Origin: Prinsepia uniflora
Lineage: Eukaryota > Streptophyta > Magnoliopsida > Rosales > Rosaceae
Reading direction: 5' to 3'
NCBI GenBank assembly: GCA_032719365.1
Contig: CM064867.1
Location: 59,956,601-60,020,600 of the forward strand
Length of the DNA: 64,000 nt
The translations under genes were made by a program, and so were the position numbers. Of this stretch, positions 59,716 to 64,000 are shown one piece after another. The notes under the pieces are model-generated. The model ran no database searches, had not been told where the DNA came from, and was given only the letters and a program-made list of their open reading frames with translations. Each line of letters opens with the position of its first letter. Position 1 is the stretch's first letter.

Positions 59716-62700
59716 TGACAGGACCGTCCCCGAAGGGACATCGATAACCGTGCCCGGTCCTGCTCCCGTCTGGCAAGTCGACTGAAGTTCCCAAATTACC
59801 CTCAGCACTTGCCAAACAAGGGATAATCATACGTGTGCCCACTCATGCCTCCACCTCTCGAATAGCCTCGATCATCTCACCACGACCTGGAGGGTCAATA
59901 AAAACACAAAAAGTGTGAGTGGACGAAAATGAATCAGTTCTAAAACAGGTTACAGAAAGATATTTTCACCCTCCACGTAAAACCAATGCATGCATTCGAA
60001 AATCATTTCACAACCCATTTCATTTCCAATATAAGAAAACCATGTATGAAGGTCAAAATCATTTTCCTTTTCTTAACCTTCGGGTCTTAGCCCGCAATCA
60101 TAAACACAGGGCCTCAGCCCAAAATCATAAATCAATCCAAGTACAGAACATAACCTAAAAATCCATCAAGCCATGTAAACCGGGCTATTGCCCAACGCAT
60201 CCGAAAACATCAGAAATCAACAGTAATTCACAAGTCAACCAATCTGCTGGATCTCAAGTGCGCCCGAGTCTTTAAACTCAAAACCATGCGCATAATCAGG
60301 CCTTCCCGGGATATCAACGAGTCTTTAAACTCAAGCATAATCAATACGCCTCGGGGGATATCACAATAACCAAGTCTTTAAACTCAAAACATGTCAATCA
60401 AGGGCCCTCCCCCGTCATCAATCAACCGGGTCTTTAAACCTAAAACATGATTCAGTAATAATACCGGGTCTTTAAACCCAAAACATATTCCAGCAATAGT
60501 ACCGGGTCTTTAAACCCAAAACCATTTGTAAATCACAACAAGTCCAGAATCCATCGTAAACCAATTTCTCAAGTCAAATCCGAGATCACACTAAATCGAA
60601 ATGGAACTCATGTCCAAATTTCACATTCAAATCCCCAATCATATCCATCATTCATTCCCGAATCCGAATTCGTAATAATGATTCCGTAAGTCGGCATCCG
60701 GAACCATCATCCCGAACCCAAATCCGGAAATCCCCTCTCAAGTTTCCAAAATACAGTTCCAAAACTGAAATCACATGAACAGGACTCCAAGCTCGAAATC
60801 ACTTTTCCCAAAATCCATTTCAAATCTTTGAAATCAAATCATATTTCAAATACCAAATTCAAATCACCAAAATCACGGTCAAACCAAAACATACTCGAAA
60901 TCTCGTAAAACGTGCAAATTCGTAACACTCTCGAAATACGTCCCAAAATCGTAAATCATACTCACAATCATAGTCAAAATATCATTAAAATATTATACGC
61001 ACAAATCATATAAAATCGTTCATTAAACCATCATGAAAACATAAGAGGAACCATAGCCTCGAAATACGTGCAATTGCGTATTGCATATTGAAATACGTAT
61101 AAATATGAAAATCTTAATTGCCATAAGTCATAATCATAATCATAGAAATCATAATTATAAACCATAGAAAACAATTATGCATGCATTGAAGTTTATATAA
61201 CAAAGTCCACTCACACACCGTCCATATTGCCGGCTCTTCGAGCTGCTCGGGTTTCCGTAATTTCCGACATTTTCCAAAAATCTCACATCCTGTCCAAAAT
61301 CATTCTTCAGGGTCACTAAGGACTCAAATAACATCATACTAATTTCCAATAATTTTTCGGGATAAGTTTTGGACCTTCGAAACAATATCGAAACGGTGTC
61401 CGATTAACTCGAAACCAATGCTAAAATGTTCGTTACATTGCATAGAACAAAAGCCATGTTGACCTCACCTCGAAATTCCCGCTCACGCGCCCCCCACGCG
61501 CCACCGCAAGCAGCTGCGCGTGAGGCTCCCGCGCCTGTTACAGTACCCACACAATCGTCTTCCTCACCCGACTAGCCTAAAAACGGGTTGTTCAACCTGC
61601 GACATGACCCGTTAAATTTTCCCTTAATTCTTGCTTGATTTCTACAATTCAACTGTCCATTAGTCTCGTTAAGGATCTAATTGAGGTTCTGTGAAATCAA
61701 ATACCTCAAAGCTTACCTCAATCAGGTCGAATCAAACTCGACTATTCGAAGAACACCGAACACTATTCAATGTTTGATCCTGTCAATTCTCAGCAATTCC
61801 TTCAAATTGACTCACTCAGAAACTTTGCAGGATCATCAGAAATCTGTCTTCGATCCCAATTGCAAGCTCTAATCCCTCTAACCATTCCAACTCAACTGGG
61901 ATTTCCAAAACTGTACTCAAGTGTCGTCTGGGCTCATTTCTTCACCAATTCCTTCACTTCCAACTCCATTCGACTCGTTTGAACCTCTAGAAGCTCATCC
62001 ACCTCTCTGTTTCCATCCATTGATCATCCAATTCAAAATTTGATTCTAGGTTCTTAATTATGGTTTTCGGGTGGGTTCAGTTTGTTTCTGGGGTTTCCAT
62101 TCCCGTTTCTCCCTATTTTCCACACTATTTCATCCTCTCAATTCCTCTCCAGCTCTCATTTTCTCTCAAACCGTTATTGGGGAGGTCGATCTAGCAATGG
62201 TTCATCGGTCTCTGTTTTTCTATTTCAAAAACATCAGCACACTTTACTGTGCATCTGTTTCCCGCACTCAACCTCAAACAATACAACCCGTGGTATGTTC
62301 ATCACAGACCAAAGCACGCCTGCTTCCCACTTAATGTGTTAAACAATTCCCTCAAAACCCACTCACGGCTGTTTCAAACTGCACCCTTGGAAATTAACTT
62401 TTTGCCTCTCCTTCACATAATTACCAAAATGCCCTTCCTCGTTCTAGAATTATAACTTACTCGTCTGAAGTTCGATTTCAGTGTGCCTCCTGTCGTTGTA
62501 CTCAGGTCATCGAGACCTTCCTAACGGTCTTCGAATCTCGTGAAAATCCCATGTCGTTTGAAAAGTCAACAAATTGTCCCTTTTTAACCAATTTATCAAA
62601 TTACCTCTGAACTTCCGAACATCATAACTTTCTCCTTGAATGTCGGAATCGGACGTGCCACCTGTCTATGAACTCGTGATGTTCCGAACTACGTCACAGT

Positions 62701-62824
62701 CATTGGTACAGGTTCGTTTGACCACTCAAACCAAAAGTCAACCGTTCGCCCAATTCCAAGGGTAAAATTGTCATTTTCTTCAAGTTTTCCCAATTTACCT
62801 TTTTCGAACGTCCGGGTCGTTACA
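59716..62824 (-). mobile_element. 3' LTR of a third minus-strand gene-less element
   Basis: A 3109-bp LTR. On the minus strand it starts TGTAACGACCCGGAC (62824) and ends GGTCCTGTCA (59716). It is closely related to the LTRs at 31726 and 44707 in block order: GAGTCTTTAAACTC units (about 60263-60520), CGCGTG box (about 61485-61540), and TGTAACGAACATTTTA on the minus strand. The candidate left TSD is TTTCG (59711-59715); its partner lies outside the window. Confidence 0.9.
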
Positions 62825-63982
62825 ACCTACCCCCCTTAAAGAATTTCGTCCTTGAAATTCCAATCAATAGGTGTCATGATTTTTCTCTCGGAGAAACATG
62901 GCTAAGATAAACTCGAGACATAAGCAACTCCAACCGGATATAAGTCATACTCAACTTATAGAAATCACACAACCAGTCTCAATCCTTCTGTAAACCTCTG
63001 CCCCATAGACAGTCATACCATATACTTACTCGGAACACGTAGCCTTGCCCACGTTCGAGTCCAAAAAATCCAGGAAACACAAAAATCTGTCATATCTTCT
63101 CACTCAAATGCCATCCGCTCGCGACATGACACGTCTTTATGCATATGTCACCAGGCCAATAAACTCATAAGGTTCAACAACTAGGGGACTCATTCCCCTC
63201 ACTAGGTCAATTACACCATATCCCTTTTCCAGGGTCACTATGTATAATAATTTTTAACCTTTCCTCTTGATTCCTTCCTATTGCCCATAAGCACTTAGTA
63301 CAATCATCCAGACTATATCGCGAATCACATCCCTTTCGTAACTTCAACTCCATCGCACACTAAGTATGGTCCTGCAATTGGACTCAAATATTCCGAATAA
63401 TCAGAAATCATGTATTACCCCAATCCTATGGAGTTCCATAACTAACAGGATTTTACCTATTCTTAAGTTATCAAACATGACAATCCTCTCCCCAAATAAT
63501 ACCTGATCCGCCAATGTGGTCGTAATCTCACTATTCCGACCATCACCTTATCACACATTAAGCCTTCCTTTTTATCCATCATTACTAGTCCTAATGGTTG
63601 ATACAGTACTCGTACCTTCCTTCCCAAAGGTATATGACCTCTGCATACTCAACCCTCGTGGGTCGATCTCGACTCATACAAGGAAGGTCAACTCCTGAGG
63701 GTTTAACTAGCATCAACACACGACTCATCGAATCCCAAATCTCATAGTGAGTGATCGACATGAGTACCCGTTTCTCCACTTGTAACCATTCTGTCTCAGT
63801 TCTTATTTCCATTGACTAACACGTCCATTTTTCCTAGGATTCAGACCAATCCCGACCGTTATTCATTCGATCAAACCCAACACTTATTTAACCATATATT
63901 TTGCCCTGAGGCATTCGCTACATCTGTCCAGTATCTCAAACACTCATCTGTACATAGGAGGACACCAACCAATCATCACTCA
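62825..63982 (-). mobile_element. Interior 3' part of the third gene-less element, with PPT
   Basis: PPT AAGGGGGGTAGGT (minus strand, 62825-62837) next to the LTR, preceded by GAATTTC/GAAATTC. It is parallel to 34701-35387 and then, without the composite insertion, to 42139-42610. This gives the empty site for that insertion near 63502-63510. Non-coding. It is cut at 63982 by another LTR. Confidence 0.88.
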
Positions 63983-64000
63983 TGTCAGGACCCGTCCCAA
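63983..64000 (-). mobile_element. End of a further nested LTR at the window edge
   Basis: TGTCAGGACCCGTCCC breaks homology to 42610 and matches the complement of the usual LTR end GGGACGGGTCCTGACA. Only 18 bases are visible. The candidate TSD would be ACTCA (63978-63982). Confidence 0.6.

Overview
This window is nuclear DNA from a flowering plant, probably a eudicot. About 85 percent of it is nested Ty3/gypsy LTR-retrotransposon sequence of the Tekay/Del (chromovirus) type. One intact host gene, an ALOG-domain regulator most like LSH10, lies in an AT-rich island at about 51-59 kb. The plant assignment rests on that gene, on primer-binding sites of the TGGTATCAGAGC (initiator tRNA-Met) type, on very long TG...CA LTRs (2.5-3.4 kb) starting TGTAACGACCC or TGTRATGACCC, and on CACTA transposon remnants. 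I could not name a species.

Layout. 1-3468: 5' LTR and PBS of a minus-strand element whose interior lies left of the window. It sits inside the pol gene of a plus-strand Tekay element (3474-9038), which is also split by a solo LTR (3915-6590, perfect 5-bp TSD GATCT) and ends with a PPT and 3' LTR (9074-11590). 11591-11889: tail of an older LTR. 11890-13547: no gene, two short tandem duplications. 13553-30680: a 17-kb chain of LTR and non-coding interior segments of a LARD-like (large, gene-less) retroelement. The whole chain is flanked by one perfect TSD, ACTTG. About 31726-47743: a second gene-less element, minus strand, with both LTRs, PBS and PPT, interrupted at 35388-42133 by a composite of two other LTR elements (TSD AATGC/AATAC). 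47798-50820: solo LTR with perfect TSD CCATT. 50826-59715: AT-rich island with a CACTA-like end, microsatellites, the LSH10-like gene on the minus strand (55518-56087), and a broken CACTA element with TNP2-like transposase remnants (56516 to about 58515). 59716-64000: another minus-strand gene-less element (3' LTR, PPT, part of the interior), entered by a further LTR at 63983.

The retroelements do not form a pathway, but they share an architecture. Conserved LTR blocks include W-box-like GTTGACTTTT modules, TGACGT...ACGTCA inverted repeats, a GGATGRGTGACA palindrome, and a CGCGTG-rich box followed by TGTAACGAACATTTTG. The least expected observation is that the gene-less interiors, and one zone of each LTR, are tiled with short perfect inverted repeats. 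Stem sequences differ from repeat to repeat while complementarity is kept (GGGC/GCCC, GGGT/ACCC, GGAC/GTCC, TGACTC/GAGTCA). This looks like selection or copying acting on structured RNA rather than protein. It is read by eye and needs folding statistics. No tRNA, rRNA or CRISPR was seen, and no intact retroelement gag-pol.
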